Virus record (IMG/VR): IMGVR_UViG_3300020213_000023
Span: 31,046 to 95,045 of that record
From: a virus
Direction: 5' to 3' (one strand)
Length of the DNA: 64,000 nt
Positions 1-9,043 of this stretch are shown here, piece after piece. Every line of letters begins with the position of its first letter. Positions within the stretch are counted from its first letter, which is position 1. Position numbers and translations under genes: made by a program. A model generated the notes under the pieces. It worked only from the letters and a program-made list of their open reading frames with translations. It had not been told where the DNA came from and ran no database searches.

Positions 1-2
1 AC

Positions 3-59
3 GACCACAAACTGGGACCCGACCTCAAGAAAGCACCGACGACGAGACCCGTAAAGTAG
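3..59 (+). CDS. C-terminal end of an upstream protein (partial)
   Basis: An open frame enters from the left edge and ends at TAG 57-59, reading ...PTTRPVK. Its codons are mostly C- or G-ending like the neighbouring genes, which favours this frame over the alternative ending at TAA 52-54 (rich in CGA and AGA codons). Nothing can be said about function from 18 residues. A start-proximal promoter element of the next gene follows within 30 bases. Confidence 0.4.
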   Translation, partial: DHKLGPDLKKAPTTRPVK

Positions 60-83
60 CTTTACCGCTCGGTGGTCGGCCGT

Positions 84-89
84 TAGTAT
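84..89 (+). promoter_or_regulatory. -10-like TAGTAT, leaderless start of the gene at 96
   Basis: TAGTAT lies exactly six bases before the ATG at 96. No Shine-Dalgarno sequence precedes the ATG. A TTTACC hexamer at 61-66 is 17 bases upstream and could be a -35 element. Transcription from this -10 would begin at or next to the A of the start codon. Confidence 0.5.
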
Positions 90-95
90 CAACGC

Positions 96-3000
96 ATGGC
101 GGACCAAGGAGGCGGCGAAACCATAAAGCAGATGCTCTCTGGGTTTAACCAGATGCAGATGCAGCTTGGTATTCTGCCCGTGCAATCGGCACAGACGCCT
201 ATGGGCGTCGGGTTTCAGCCGCCTCCTCCGCCGCCTCAAATCCCGCATCCATCGCAAGCAGCGATGATGGCGATGGCGCAGCAGCAGGCGATGACGCAGC
301 AGACCATGCAGGCTGCGCAGATGGCGCGTTACATTCCGCCCCCTTCTTCGCCAATCGGTGGGGGTGGTGGATACCAGCCGATGAACCCGTACCTCGCGGG
401 CGCGATGAACGGCAACATGGGCGGGATGCCGAATCCGATGATGATGACGGCGCCTGCGTTTGGCAATTATCGTTCGGGAGGCAATTTTAGCCGTCCACAC
501 ATTGGACAAGGCCACATCCCACCGATTTTCAATCCGTTTGCGCCGTCAGTACAGCAATCGCACTTCATGACTCCCGCGATGCAGAACCTGCAAATCATGC
601 AAGGTGTGCAATCGCGCAGCACCGGCATGGCGGCAGGCGCGGTGGACGCAGGGTTCCGCTTCGGCGGCGCGGCTCTCGGCGCGTTGGCAGGCTCCGCGTT
701 CGGTCCCTTGGGGACTCTCGCAGGCGGCTTCCTTGGTCACCAGATTGGCGGGTTCCTGGGTGGCATGGCGACGGGGCCGGGCGCCATGGACACCGCGCGA
801 GGTCGTCAGCTCCAGAACATGTCGGCACCCTGGATGGTGTCGGGAGGCATCCTCAATCCGTTCACCGGGCAAGGCATGGATCGCGAGGCAGCTCGCTCGA
901 CAGCGACAGGCCTGCGCCACATGGCGACACGTGACCACGATTTCCGACGTACAGGGTTCAACACCGAAGACGTCATGCGCATCACACAGCTGTCCAGCGA
1001 CCAGGGGCTGCTGACTGCTTCACGGTCGCCCGAAGATGTCCTGCGTAAAGTGAAAGAGGTCTCGAAAGCGGTCAAGGTCTTGATGCAGATCACGGGCGAC
1101 CCGGATGTGCGAAACGCAATCGCGTCAATCGGTCAAATGAAGGACCTAGGCTTCGTCGGCACTGCCGGTCAGGCGGGCGCTGTTGCCAATCGCGCGATGT
1201 TCGCGCGTATGGCTGGCGTGTCGCAAGGCGCGATGAACGATGTCTACGGCATGCCAGGCGCGATGATGGCACAGCAGTCTGGCATGGCAGGGTCCACGGG
1301 GTACATGGCGGGCATGGCAGGCGGCGCGGCAGCGAACATCGCGCGCTCGTCCGGCGCTCTTGATCCATTGCAGATGGCGCGGGCCGGTGGTGTTCAGGGT
1401 CTTGGGCAAATCAACGCGATGGCGCAATTGAGTGCGCAGAACCAAGACATCTACATGGCGGCGGCCCTCAAGAAGGGCAAGGGGGGCATCGACATCGACA
1501 TCGACGCATACCGCAAGGCCCAGACGATGTCGATCTCGGAGGTGTCCAAGCTCGCGGCTGAAAACATGCGAGAGCTGCAAAAGGAAGGTCATTTCGAGCT
1601 GGCCACACGCAAGCAGGAGTTCAAAGACAAGCTTGCACAGCAAATGACTCCGTTCGAGATGCAGATGAACGTGGTGAATCAAGCCCGCGGTCTCCAGAAG
1701 TCGGTTCCAGGCATGAACCTTGGCGCCGCGTTGCGCGTCACTGCACAGTCCAATGCGGTCGGCGCAGGGATGAGCGATGATCAAGCAGAGGCGGCGGGGC
1801 GGTCTATGGAGTTGCAGCTCACGAGCCGTGAGTATTGGGACGGCCAACTCCAGCAAAGAAAAGTTCAACGTCGCGAAGTTGCGCGTTCTGAAAAAGCCAA
1901 ATGGGACCAGTTCCGCACGCCTGGCTTGGCGACGCGGATGGGCCGCGGCATCGAAGGAGCTTTCAACGTCGTGAGCGACACTCTTTCTTCGCCGTTCCGA
2001 AGCCTGTCCAATCGGATGGACCGCGCAGCAGAGGATGAGGCTGCGATGCATCGCGGCGAAAGAATCGTGCGACACGGCGCTTCGACGTTGATTGATGACG
2101 CTTCCGATCGAGCAATGGCTCGAGGCGCGCTGAAAGATATGCGTGGACGCGGGTCTTCGCGCGAGATGTCGTTTAACGACGGTCTAGGCGAGCGACTTCT
2201 CAATAACGTTGGAAGCTTCTTTGGCCTGTCTAGTACGAGCAGCATGGCTCTAGGCGCGCTGAAAGATATGCGTGGACGCGGGTCTTCGCGCGAGATGTCG
2301 TTTAACGACGGACTTCTCAATAACGTTGGAAGCTTCTTTGGCCTGTCTAGTACGAGCAGCATGGCTCTAGGCGCGCTGAAAGATATACATGAACGCGGGT
2401 CTTCGCGCGAGATGTCGTTTAACGACGGTCTAGGCGAGCGACTTCTCAATAACGTTGGAAGCTTCTTTGGCCTGTCTAGTACGAGCAGCTCGGTTCGTAT
2501 TAACGAACTCGCACACGCGTCACGGCAACACATGTTCGGAAATTCGATCGGGGAATCCTTCGGGGACCCGCAAGAATCTCTACGTCGCGTCATGGACGTC
2601 GTAGGTCAAGCGAAGGCCATGGACCGAGGTCAAACACTAACAGGCACCAAACGCAGTGACGTGATGGATAAGCTCCGCAAGTCCAGCGGAGTAAACATGG
2701 AGAAGGTAGTTTTCAACGCAGCTAGTCGTATCCACTCACTCAGTGGAACTGCAGGTACGTTTGATTCGGCTTCTGCCATGGGGCTTTCGGAACAAAAGGC
2801 CTCGTGGATCGAATCCCTCAAGAAGGGAGGAAAAACGACCGAAGAGGCTGAAAAGTTCTACGAAGCACACAAGGACGATCTTCACGCGCTGGGCGCGAAA
2901 GAACTCATGACGTGGGGCGGAAAAGACGTCAAGGAACGTCTCGGCAGGTCCAAGGATATTCAAACTGCCATGGGCGGTATTAGGTCCAGCACAAGCACGT

Positions 3001-3854
3001 CAGCTGCGGACAAGGTAATCAACGAGAAGCTCGCCGGTGCCGGACTTGGTGCCCTTGGTAAAGACTTCTTCAGCGAAGGCCACCTCAAGGCGACGAAGAA
3101 GCTCTACGGCAAACACAGCGATGACGCGATTAAACTTGCGACAATGCTTTCTGCGCGAGGGGAAGGCACCGAAGCAAACAAGGTACGCGCGATGATAGGC
3201 ATCAATGAAATGATGGGTTCGATGGGGGAAGAGGAATACAGCAAGCTGAAGGGCGAGGCTGACAAAATTGTAAATACAGCCGATCCGAACGCGCTCAAGG
3301 TACTTCGCTACGGTATGGGTGCAGGGACTGACGGGTCTCTCAAAGGCATCTCGGAACGGCTTGGTAGTTTGAAAGACTTCTCCGGCGCGCGCATGGCCAA
3401 GACCGCCCAGGTTGCCATGCTGGAACATATCCGAGAAGCGACGGGCCGCGCAGATGTTGGAGACAGTGTTACCGACGCAATATCACATCTGGACGCTGAC
3501 GACGAAGACCAGATGCGCTGGTTCACGACGGCGCAACGGGCTCTGTTGAAGAAAGCACAAGCAGGAGATGAGGACGCCGCGGATGAATTCACACTGTCCC
3601 GCACTCCCAAAAGTACGACTGAGACGTACGGAGGTGCAAAGGGCGGCGCGCTGAAAGCGTACGACGAAGAGACAGCCAAAATGGCTGAACTGGCAGATCA
3701 AGTCGCTGTCGAGGGAGGGAGTGCCGCAAACCAACTCCTTGCTGACAGTTCCGTAATGCTGGCCAAGGCGTCCGAGGATTTGCAAAAGACCAGCGACAAT
3801 CTCAAAACTGCGATGAATGCTCCGGCCTGGATGAGCATGTTCGGAGGGAGCTAA
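96..3854 (+). CDS. large virion protein, tape-measure-like
   Basis: A 1252-residue protein at the head of the tail operon. The first ~180 residues are Met/Gln/Pro/Gly-rich low complexity. Residues ~180-240 are Gly/Ala-rich and hydrophobic. The rest looks largely alpha-helical, with many Ala, Lys and Glu. Residues ~674-798 are three copies of a 39-43 residue unit (see repeat). Great length, helical character and position before tail and baseplate genes fit a tail tape-measure or other internal tail protein, but no diagnostic motif was recognised, so this is inference. The start is ATG 96, six bases after a -10-like TAGTAT and without a Shine-Dalgarno site. Confidence 0.6.
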   Translation: MADQGGGETIKQMLSGFNQMQMQLGILPVQSAQTPMGVGFQPPPPPPQIPHPSQAAMMAMAQQQAMTQQTMQAAQMARYIPPPSSPIGGGGGYQPMNPYLAGAMNGNMGGMPNPMMMTAPAFGNYRSGGNFSRPHIGQGHIPPIFNPFAPSVQQSHFMTPAMQNLQIMQGVQSRSTGMAAGAVDAGFRFGGAALGALAGSAFGPLGTLAGGFLGHQIGGFLGGMATGPGAMDTARGRQLQNMSAPWMVSGGILNPFTGQGMDREAARSTATGLRHMATRDHDFRRTGFNTEDVMRITQLSSDQGLLTASRSPEDVLRKVKEVSKAVKVLMQITGDPDVRNAIASIGQMKDLGFVGTAGQAGAVANRAMFARMAGVSQGAMNDVYGMPGAMMAQQSGMAGSTGYMAGMAGGAAANIARSSGALDPLQMARAGGVQGLGQINAMAQLSAQNQDIYMAAALKKGKGGIDIDIDAYRKAQTMSISEVSKLAAENMRELQKEGHFELATRKQEFKDKLAQQMTPFEMQMNVVNQARGLQKSVPGMNLGAALRVTAQSNAVGAGMSDDQAEAAGRSMELQLTSREYWDGQLQQRKVQRREVARSEKAKWDQFRTPGLATRMGRGIEGAFNVVSDTLSSPFRSLSNRMDRAAEDEAAMHRGERIVRHGASTLIDDASDRAMARGALKDMRGRGSSREMSFNDGLGERLLNNVGSFFGLSSTSSMALGALKDMRGRGSSREMSFNDGLLNNVGSFFGLSSTSSMALGALKDIHERGSSREMSFNDGLGERLLNNVGSFFGLSSTSSSVRINELAHASRQHMFGNSIGESFGDPQESLRRVMDVVGQAKAMDRGQTLTGTKRSDVMDKLRKSSGVNMEKVVFNAASRIHSLSGTAGTFDSASAMGLSEQKASWIESLKKGGKTTEEAEKFYEAHKDDLHALGAKELMTWGGKDVKERLGRSKDIQTAMGGIRSSTSTSAADKVINEKLAGAGLGALGKDFFSEGHLKATKKLYGKHSDDAIKLATMLSARGEGTEANKVRAMIGINEMMGSMGEEEYSKLKGEADKIVNTADPNALKVLRYGMGAGTDGSLKGISERLGSLKDFSGARMAKTAQVAMLEHIREATGRADVGDSVTDAISHLDADDEDQMRWFTTAQRALLKKAQAGDEDAADEFTLSRTPKSTTETYGGAKGGALKAYDEETAKMAELADQVAVEGGSAANQLLADSSVMLAKASEDLQKTSDNLKTAMNAPAWMSMFGGS
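2115..2489 (+). repeat. three in-frame tandem repeats, 129/117/129 bp
   Basis: Copies lie at 2115-2243, 2244-2360 and 2361-2489. All begin ATGGCTC and code for a unit containing GALKDMRGRGSSREMSF and LLNNVGSFFGLSSTSS. Copy 2 lacks 12 bases (four residues, GERL or equivalent). Copy 3 carries a few substitutions (DIHERG for DMRGRG). The near-identity at DNA level points to recent duplication inside the tape-measure-like gene. Confidence 0.95.
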
Positions 3855-3856
3855 CC

Positions 3857-4060
3857 ATGGCTGTTCGCTCGGACATCAAAGAGCTGATTTTTGTTCCAAC
3901 CGCTATCAACGTCGTGTTGTTGGTGAGCGAGAACATCTCTGACAACCTACGTTTGTCCAAAGCGTCTGATCTCGTGCTTCCCAGTCTCTATCGCCGCGCG
4001 TTCCTCGTTGTTGGCGAAACTGACGAGGTCGGCATCCTGCGCCACGAGAGAGGCCGGTAA
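3857..4060 (+). CDS. small conserved-context tail-operon protein, unknown
   Basis: A 67-residue protein starting at ATG 3857, two bases after the previous stop, with GAGGGAG upstream as ribosome-binding site. The sequence reads LIFVPTAINVVLLVSENI early on, a short hydrophobic stretch, then charged residues. No family recognised. It sits between the tape-measure-like gene and tail structural genes, so a minor tail role is likely by position only. Confidence 0.7.
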   Translation: MAVRSDIKELIFVPTAINVVLLVSENISDNLRLSKASDLVLPSLYRRAFLVVGETDEVGILRHERGR

Positions 4061-4062
4061 TC

Positions 4063-5022
4063 ATGGCGGACCCTCTCTTTGGCACGCTCTACGACGACAA
4101 CGAGACCAAAGGCATCAACCGCCGTCAACACGGCGTGTTTGGCCTGCACCCTCTGGCGACGCCTAAATACGCCTTCAACAAGGGGGCACGCGACAACGAG
4201 TTCAAGGAGTCGCTCGCTCGGATGTACGTATCGTTGGCTGACGCCAGCGAGCAGCTCAAGCAGCAGTACCTCACGAGCTTGCCTGGCGACGCTGCAACGC
4301 AAGCACTAGCGAAGGTGCTTGTCGGGCTCGGTCAGCAACGGGGCGGCACCGGCTTCATCGATTTCTTCCTGCAACAGGTCAACGAGTCCTGGCAAGAATC
4401 CGTACAAGTGGACAAGGTCCTGGGCGACAACTATGTCGCGTTCTACTTCGGACAGGAGCCACCCGTCTTTCAGTACGCAGGCACGCTACTCAACTCGCAA
4501 CAGGACGACCAGAGGTCGGGGTTCGCTCTTGCGTACCAACAAATCATCCGAGGGACCCAGCTTGCCCGTCGCAACGCGCTTCTGCGCATCCGGTACGACA
4601 ACGTCATCGTGTCCGGCTCGATGAACTCACACACACAGGCCATCAACGCAGAGAATGAGATGGTCGTTCCTTTCACCTTCTCTCTGTTGGTGAAGGAGTA
4701 TGTGGTTCTTCAGAACCCGCGGTTTACGAAGAAAAGTCGCCGCGACTTCGTACAACTCGCGACTCAATTTGCATCGGGTGAGCTTGGGCCGGTTGGGCGC
4801 GTGTCTGATGTTCGCGTTCGTTCCATTATGGTGCAACCGAACGTGTCGGCAGCAGAGTCGTCTGCAGGGCCCGACGAACCTGACCCGACGATTGACTCTG
4901 ACTTGTCTGCACCCATTCAGATGGATTTGAAGATGAACGGCGTGGTCACGGAAGAAATCAACGCGAGTGCTGACCTTGGCACCATGACACTGGAACCGTT
5001 TCGTCCTGTAGCTAATCGGTAG
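4063..5022 (+). CDS. tail structural protein, unknown
   Basis: 319 residues, soluble, no signal peptide or membrane segment. It starts at ATG 4063 just after the preceding TAA. The N-terminal part is polar (LFGTLYDDNETKGINRRQHG). The middle contains RNALLRIRYDNVIVSGSMNS and SLLVKEYVVLQNP, which look like beta-strand-rich structural sequence. The C-terminal ~70 residues are acidic and Ser/Pro-rich. Position immediately before the tail hub gene suggests a tube, hub or baseplate-associated protein. No family match can be claimed. Confidence 0.65.
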   Translation: MADPLFGTLYDDNETKGINRRQHGVFGLHPLATPKYAFNKGARDNEFKESLARMYVSLADASEQLKQQYLTSLPGDAATQALAKVLVGLGQQRGGTGFIDFFLQQVNESWQESVQVDKVLGDNYVAFYFGQEPPVFQYAGTLLNSQQDDQRSGFALAYQQIIRGTQLARRNALLRIRYDNVIVSGSMNSHTQAINAENEMVVPFTFSLLVKEYVVLQNPRFTKKSRRDFVQLATQFASGELGPVGRVSDVRVRSIMVQPNVSAAESSAGPDEPDPTIDSDLSAPIQMDLKMNGVVTEEINASADLGTMTLEPFRPVANR

Positions 5023-5030
5023 GAGGCCGC

Positions 5031-5504
5031 GTGGGATTTTCATTCATTGAGGCGGACCTTGTTTGTTGGACAGGCACCCTCAGCACGTTCGAACAGCGCC
5101 TGATGCGTCCTCTGCCGATGTACGCACTCGAGCAGCTGCGTGTTCGATTCCTTCACGTCGTCACAACATCAAAGGAACAAGCCAAAGTCGCACGTTCCGT
5201 GCTTCAGATGGCGTTCGATACCGAGATTGGCGCCACGCTCGCCAAGCTCATCACGGTAGCGCCCGATGCTCTTACGTCACGTGTGTGTGAGCGCCGTCGA
5301 TTCCTCGAGATTGATGCAGATATGCAGGCGTTCAAGTTCCTCTGGGCTCCCGCCCTAGACGCAGTACGTGAGCAGGAGTTCCTGCCTCTCAAGTACGTCG
5401 AGCTTCTCGAGCTGCACTACGAAGCGGCGTATCCGCGTTACCGTGTTAGCGCAATCGCGGCGCTCCTCTGTATGGCCGCTTCGTACCTTGTCGAGGACGC
5501 ATGA
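5031..5504 (+). CDS. tail-operon protein, unknown
   Basis: 157 residues starting at GTG 5031, preceded by a strong AGGAGG four bases upstream, which decides the start. The protein is mostly helical by composition, with several hydrophobic stretches at the end (RVSAIAALLCMAASYLVEDA) that could be one amphipathic or membrane-contacting helix. It overlaps the next gene by four bases (ATGA), so the two are probably translationally coupled. Function unknown. Confidence 0.7.
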   Translation: MGFSFIEADLVCWTGTLSTFEQRLMRPLPMYALEQLRVRFLHVVTTSKEQAKVARSVLQMAFDTEIGATLAKLITVAPDALTSRVCERRRFLEIDADMQAFKFLWAPALDAVREQEFLPLKYVELLELHYEAAYPRYRVSAIAALLCMAASYLVEDA

Positions 5505-8500
5505 GCAAACCGCAGAGTGGCGCCTTGTTTTCAACGAACGACGCCCATTCGGGCGCCTTCATCGTTTACATCAATGGACTCGAGGTCCCATGCAAGAGCG
5601 TGTCGCACCGTTACGGGGTCTGGCAAACACCTGAGATGGTGCTCGAAATGGTCGCAGACCCTGTGCTCACGCGTATCGGAGCAGAAGACCGTGTCCAGGT
5701 CCAAGTCTTCTATCTCGACGACACCAAGGTCGATCCGTCAGTTTCTCCTCAGTTCCGTGTGTTCGGCGAAGGTGAAATCACTGGATGGGGATACCAGAAC
5801 ACGCCGAGTGGTCGTTCGATCATGCTCACCTGTGTCAATCAGGTGGCCATCTTCACGCAGTTGTTCGTCCAGTTCATGACGAACCTCGACGACATGGTAG
5901 CGCACGCGTCTGATCCGAGCGCTGGCGCAAACGCGATTGCGGTTGCATCCAGCAACATCGTGTATCCGTACGCGTTGTTCAGCGAGGGTATCGTTCCAGG
6001 CGAAGCAACAGGGCAGATCAAACGGCCGTTTGATCTACTCTACAACGTCATTAGAAACATGATTGGTTCCCATGTTTCATCAACCACTCGTGCAACTCCA
6101 GTTGCCAATTTCTTTGCGCGTTGGTCACGTCTGACGAATTTCCACAACCGATTTGCAGCGATGCCCTTCTTTGACGAAGTCATCGATAACAACATCTTCC
6201 CTGTGCTCAAGGCGCTGCAGAACACCGCAGCTGTCGACGTGTTGTGCAAGAGCTTGCTTCCCCAAGTCCAGAACTCCGGATCGTTCTGGGACATGCTGCA
6301 GCTGGTCTATCAGACGGTATTCATGGAGATCACCATGATCCCTACGATGCCGTTGGTCACCGTCGACCTTCGCTCTGGACACATCCTCCAGACAAATTTC
6401 GATAAACACAAATTGACGATGGTGGACGGGACGTACGTCGCTGCGGCAGCGCCGGATCCCCTCAAACCTCACCGCATCCCTAACTACTTTGCCAAACCGC
6501 AAATGCTGTTCGGCATTCCGCCGACGTGCAACGTCATCTTTCCGTCGCAGCTCAAGATGTTTGCTTACGACGAGAACTTCGCCACACAACCCACACGGCT
6601 CTACTTCAACGACGAAACCGTCAGTAAGATCCTCAAGATCCAACAAGGCGGATACGGCGAGACGGTCATGAACTCTCTCGCCACCGCGTATCCGCCAGAA
6701 GCGGACGCAGCGAATCAAGCACGGCTTCGGTTTCCTGCGTTCAACGGGAAAAGCTTCCTTCTCTTCCCTGAGGAATTCTTCAAAGGCCCGGTCATGGACC
6801 GGCGCAACATCCCACCATGGCTGTTCTTCCTCAAACAGAATGAAGTCCTCAACGACCCGTCGTCTAGTGACGGAACAACGACAACACCGCCTCCGCCGGC
6901 TCAAACAGGCGCAGCGACGGTCACGTCCGCACCAATCACGTCCGCAACGGCAATGCTTACGGATACGCGGGTAGGGACTATCGGGAAGGATGGTAAGCGT
7001 GTTTTTTCCACGAACGTGGAAAGCCTGCGAACCGACGTGACCCGACTGACAAGGGGCAACACAATCCCGGTCGACTTTGCGTTGGCCTGGATCCAGCACG
7101 AATCTGACGGAACGCTCAAAACTACGACTAGCAGAAACCAACGCGGTTATTTCCAAGTGACAGGGCCGCACGAAAGGGGTGACGGAACCATCGTCAAGTT
7201 TGCGGACAGCGAAGCGGCTGCCATTGGGCTTACGGAGGCCCACACGGGAAGTGGACAAGATTCGCCGTTACTCGGTGAAGAGCATCCGCTGCTTTCAACT
7301 AACCACGAGGAATCGCTCCAGGCGGGCGTTGCTTTGATCCTCTACTATCGCAAACAAGCCGATACCCTCGCCAACACAAATTCGCTCGATTGGTCCGAAG
7401 GCGACATGTGGCGACTCACCAAGCTATTTCACGGGGGCGCGGGATATGCGGCGTCTTTCATTGAAAAAGCGGTCGCAGCAAACGCGGTTGACAGCTGGGC
7501 CAACGCGTTCACCGCAGTAACTCATACGCTCGAGGCCCCCTTCAAAAAGGTGGTCGATACTGCAACCGGTGTTGGTAGCGTGGTGCCGACCGCAAGCGGC
7601 ACGACCCTGGATGCGAACAGTGAAGCTATCCGTCAAGCGGCTGCGACACCGCCCCCTGCCACGCCCGCCGATGTAACTGCTCCTTCGGATGGAACGACGT
7701 CGGCAACAGTGGCCGCCGGAACAGCTAGCGAGGCGGACCTATTCGAGCAGGCACGTGAAGGCCAGCAGACCGTCTACCAGCTCTACGCCAAATACGAGTT
7801 TTTCCGGGAACGTTACTCTCGGCGAACAGGGTCCGTCGTCCTTGCCTTCAATCCTTACGTTGTGCCTGGCTTCCCTGCAGCCATCTTCGACCGCCGGGAC
7901 ACGCGCGTCGACGTGTTCTGTTACGTCACCACGGTGCAACAAAGGATGTCACACCGAGGTGGAAAGGAGACAACACTCTCTTTTGTATACGGACGTACCA
8001 TTCAAGAGATGTTCGACTTGATGCGTCTCGAATTTTCCCAAGGGGGCGCAGCCGCTGGCACAGGACCACGCGAGCCAATCCGAGACATCCGAAAGGTAGT
8101 GCAGAGCTTCTCGTCGTCCGAGACACTCTATCAACGTCTTTTCTACGGAAATCAGATTTTGTTCGGTAAGGACGCGTCGTTTGATTACCGCAAGGTCATT
8201 GGATACCAGCCGGACGTTCCTTCTGATATGCCGGATCGAATCGTCATCGAAGGGCCAGACGAGGCTTCGCAAGATTCGGCTGAGCGTGCCAAAGAAGTTA
8301 TTGCGGCTCTCGAAGCCAGCAAGCAAGCGGCGGAATTGCGCGTCGCCGTATACACGCAAGCACAGCGAGATGCGCAAGCAGCACTAAGCGTTTACGAGGC
8401 TCAAGCTGGAACGGCGCTCGAGACCGCACGGGACGCTGCACAAAAACAGTTCGAGATTTCCACGGTGAACCTCAACGTGGTCAAGGCCGAACTCGCATCA

Positions 8501-9043
8501 CTCAACCAGTCGATTAACTATCAAATGTCCGTGTTGGTTGCCTCGAACGAGGTGAACGCGAAGACCCACGTCATTCATAACCTCGCAGGGGACCGGGAAA
8601 TCATTCCGTTGCCGTCTGCGGAGGGCGCGTTTCAAGATTACGACGTCGCCATGCGCTACAACTGGCGCCCGATCTGCACCCTCGATGAATACATCATGTT
8701 CCATGACTCCGTGGGAGAAGGTCCGGTCCCTGCGAGTAACCATCCCCGATCGGTTGGCGCGATGTACTATGATCGTATCCGTCGGATGACGCCCGTACCC
8801 GCGGACTTCAAGTTCCCTGCAGGGGCCGACGGTCTCAACGCTGCCGTGGTTGCCGCTACACCAGAACAAATCGCAGCAGGGGAGGCGCCGGCACACGCGA
8901 CGGCCATCCCAGGCCTCAAGAGTGGCACCGGCCCTCATGGAACCAACGCACCGGGTGACTTCCCTCAAGTAAGAGACGACTGGGATAAAATCCTCTTGGC
9001 GTACAGAAATAATGTTTACCACGTGAAAGTACCGCGAACATGA
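5501..9043 (+). CDS. tail hub protein with inserted lytic transglycosylase domain
   Basis: 1180 residues. Residues ~1-450 look like a beta-rich hub/spike scaffold. A Thr/Pro/Ala linker (~455-490) leads into a lysozyme-like region (~505-690) with WIQHESDG (candidate catalytic Glu ~534) followed by RGYFQV, the pattern of SLT-type soluble lytic transglycosylases. A second Pro/Thr linker (~710-745) leads back to structural sequence (~750-900, FNPYVVPGFPAAIFDRRDT) resembling late-control/gpD-like hub proteins. Residues ~920-1000 form an Ala/Gln-rich coiled coil. It probably forms the baseplate hub and locally cleaves peptidoglycan during injection. It overlaps its neighbours by four bases on both sides. 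Confidence 0.75.
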   Translation: MSKPQSGALFSTNDAHSGAFIVYINGLEVPCKSVSHRYGVWQTPEMVLEMVADPVLTRIGAEDRVQVQVFYLDDTKVDPSVSPQFRVFGEGEITGWGYQNTPSGRSIMLTCVNQVAIFTQLFVQFMTNLDDMVAHASDPSAGANAIAVASSNIVYPYALFSEGIVPGEATGQIKRPFDLLYNVIRNMIGSHVSSTTRATPVANFFARWSRLTNFHNRFAAMPFFDEVIDNNIFPVLKALQNTAAVDVLCKSLLPQVQNSGSFWDMLQLVYQTVFMEITMIPTMPLVTVDLRSGHILQTNFDKHKLTMVDGTYVAAAAPDPLKPHRIPNYFAKPQMLFGIPPTCNVIFPSQLKMFAYDENFATQPTRLYFNDETVSKILKIQQGGYGETVMNSLATAYPPEADAANQARLRFPAFNGKSFLLFPEEFFKGPVMDRRNIPPWLFFLKQNEVLNDPSSSDGTTTTPPPPAQTGAATVTSAPITSATAMLTDTRVGTIGKDGKRVFSTNVESLRTDVTRLTRGNTIPVDFALAWIQHESDGTLKTTTSRNQRGYFQVTGPHERGDGTIVKFADSEAAAIGLTEAHTGSGQDSPLLGEEHPLLSTNHEESLQAGVALILYYRKQADTLANTNSLDWSEGDMWRLTKLFHGGAGYAASFIEKAVAANAVDSWANAFTAVTHTLEAPFKKVVDTATGVGSVVPTASGTTLDANSEAIRQAAATPPPATPADVTAPSDGTTSATVAAGTASEADLFEQAREGQQTVYQLYAKYEFFRERYSRRTGSVVLAFNPYVVPGFPAAIFDRRDTRVDVFCYVTTVQQRMSHRGGKETTLSFVYGRTIQEMFDLMRLEFSQGGAAAGTGPREPIRDIRKVVQSFSSSETLYQRLFYGNQILFGKDASFDYRKVIGYQPDVPSDMPDRIVIEGPDEASQDSAERAKEVIAALEASKQAAELRVAVYTQAQRDAQAALSVYEAQAGTALETARDAAQKQFEISTVNLNVVKAELASLNQSINYQMSVLVASNEVNAKTHVIHNLAGDREIIPLPSAEGAFQDYDVAMRYNWRPICTLDEYIMFHDSVGEGPVPASNHPRSVGAMYYDRIRRMTPVPADFKFPAGADGLNAAVVAATPEQIAAGEAPAHATAIPGLKSGTGPHGTNAPGDFPQVRDDWDKILLAYRNNVYHVKVPRT

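Noticed and set aside
1146-2075. 309-codon minus-strand open frame
   Set aside because: Antisense to the tape-measure-like gene, His/Arg/Leu-rich.
6125-7258. 377-codon minus-strand open frame
   Set aside because: It lies wholly inside the tail hub gene in antisense, and its composition is Arg/Cys/Val-rich.
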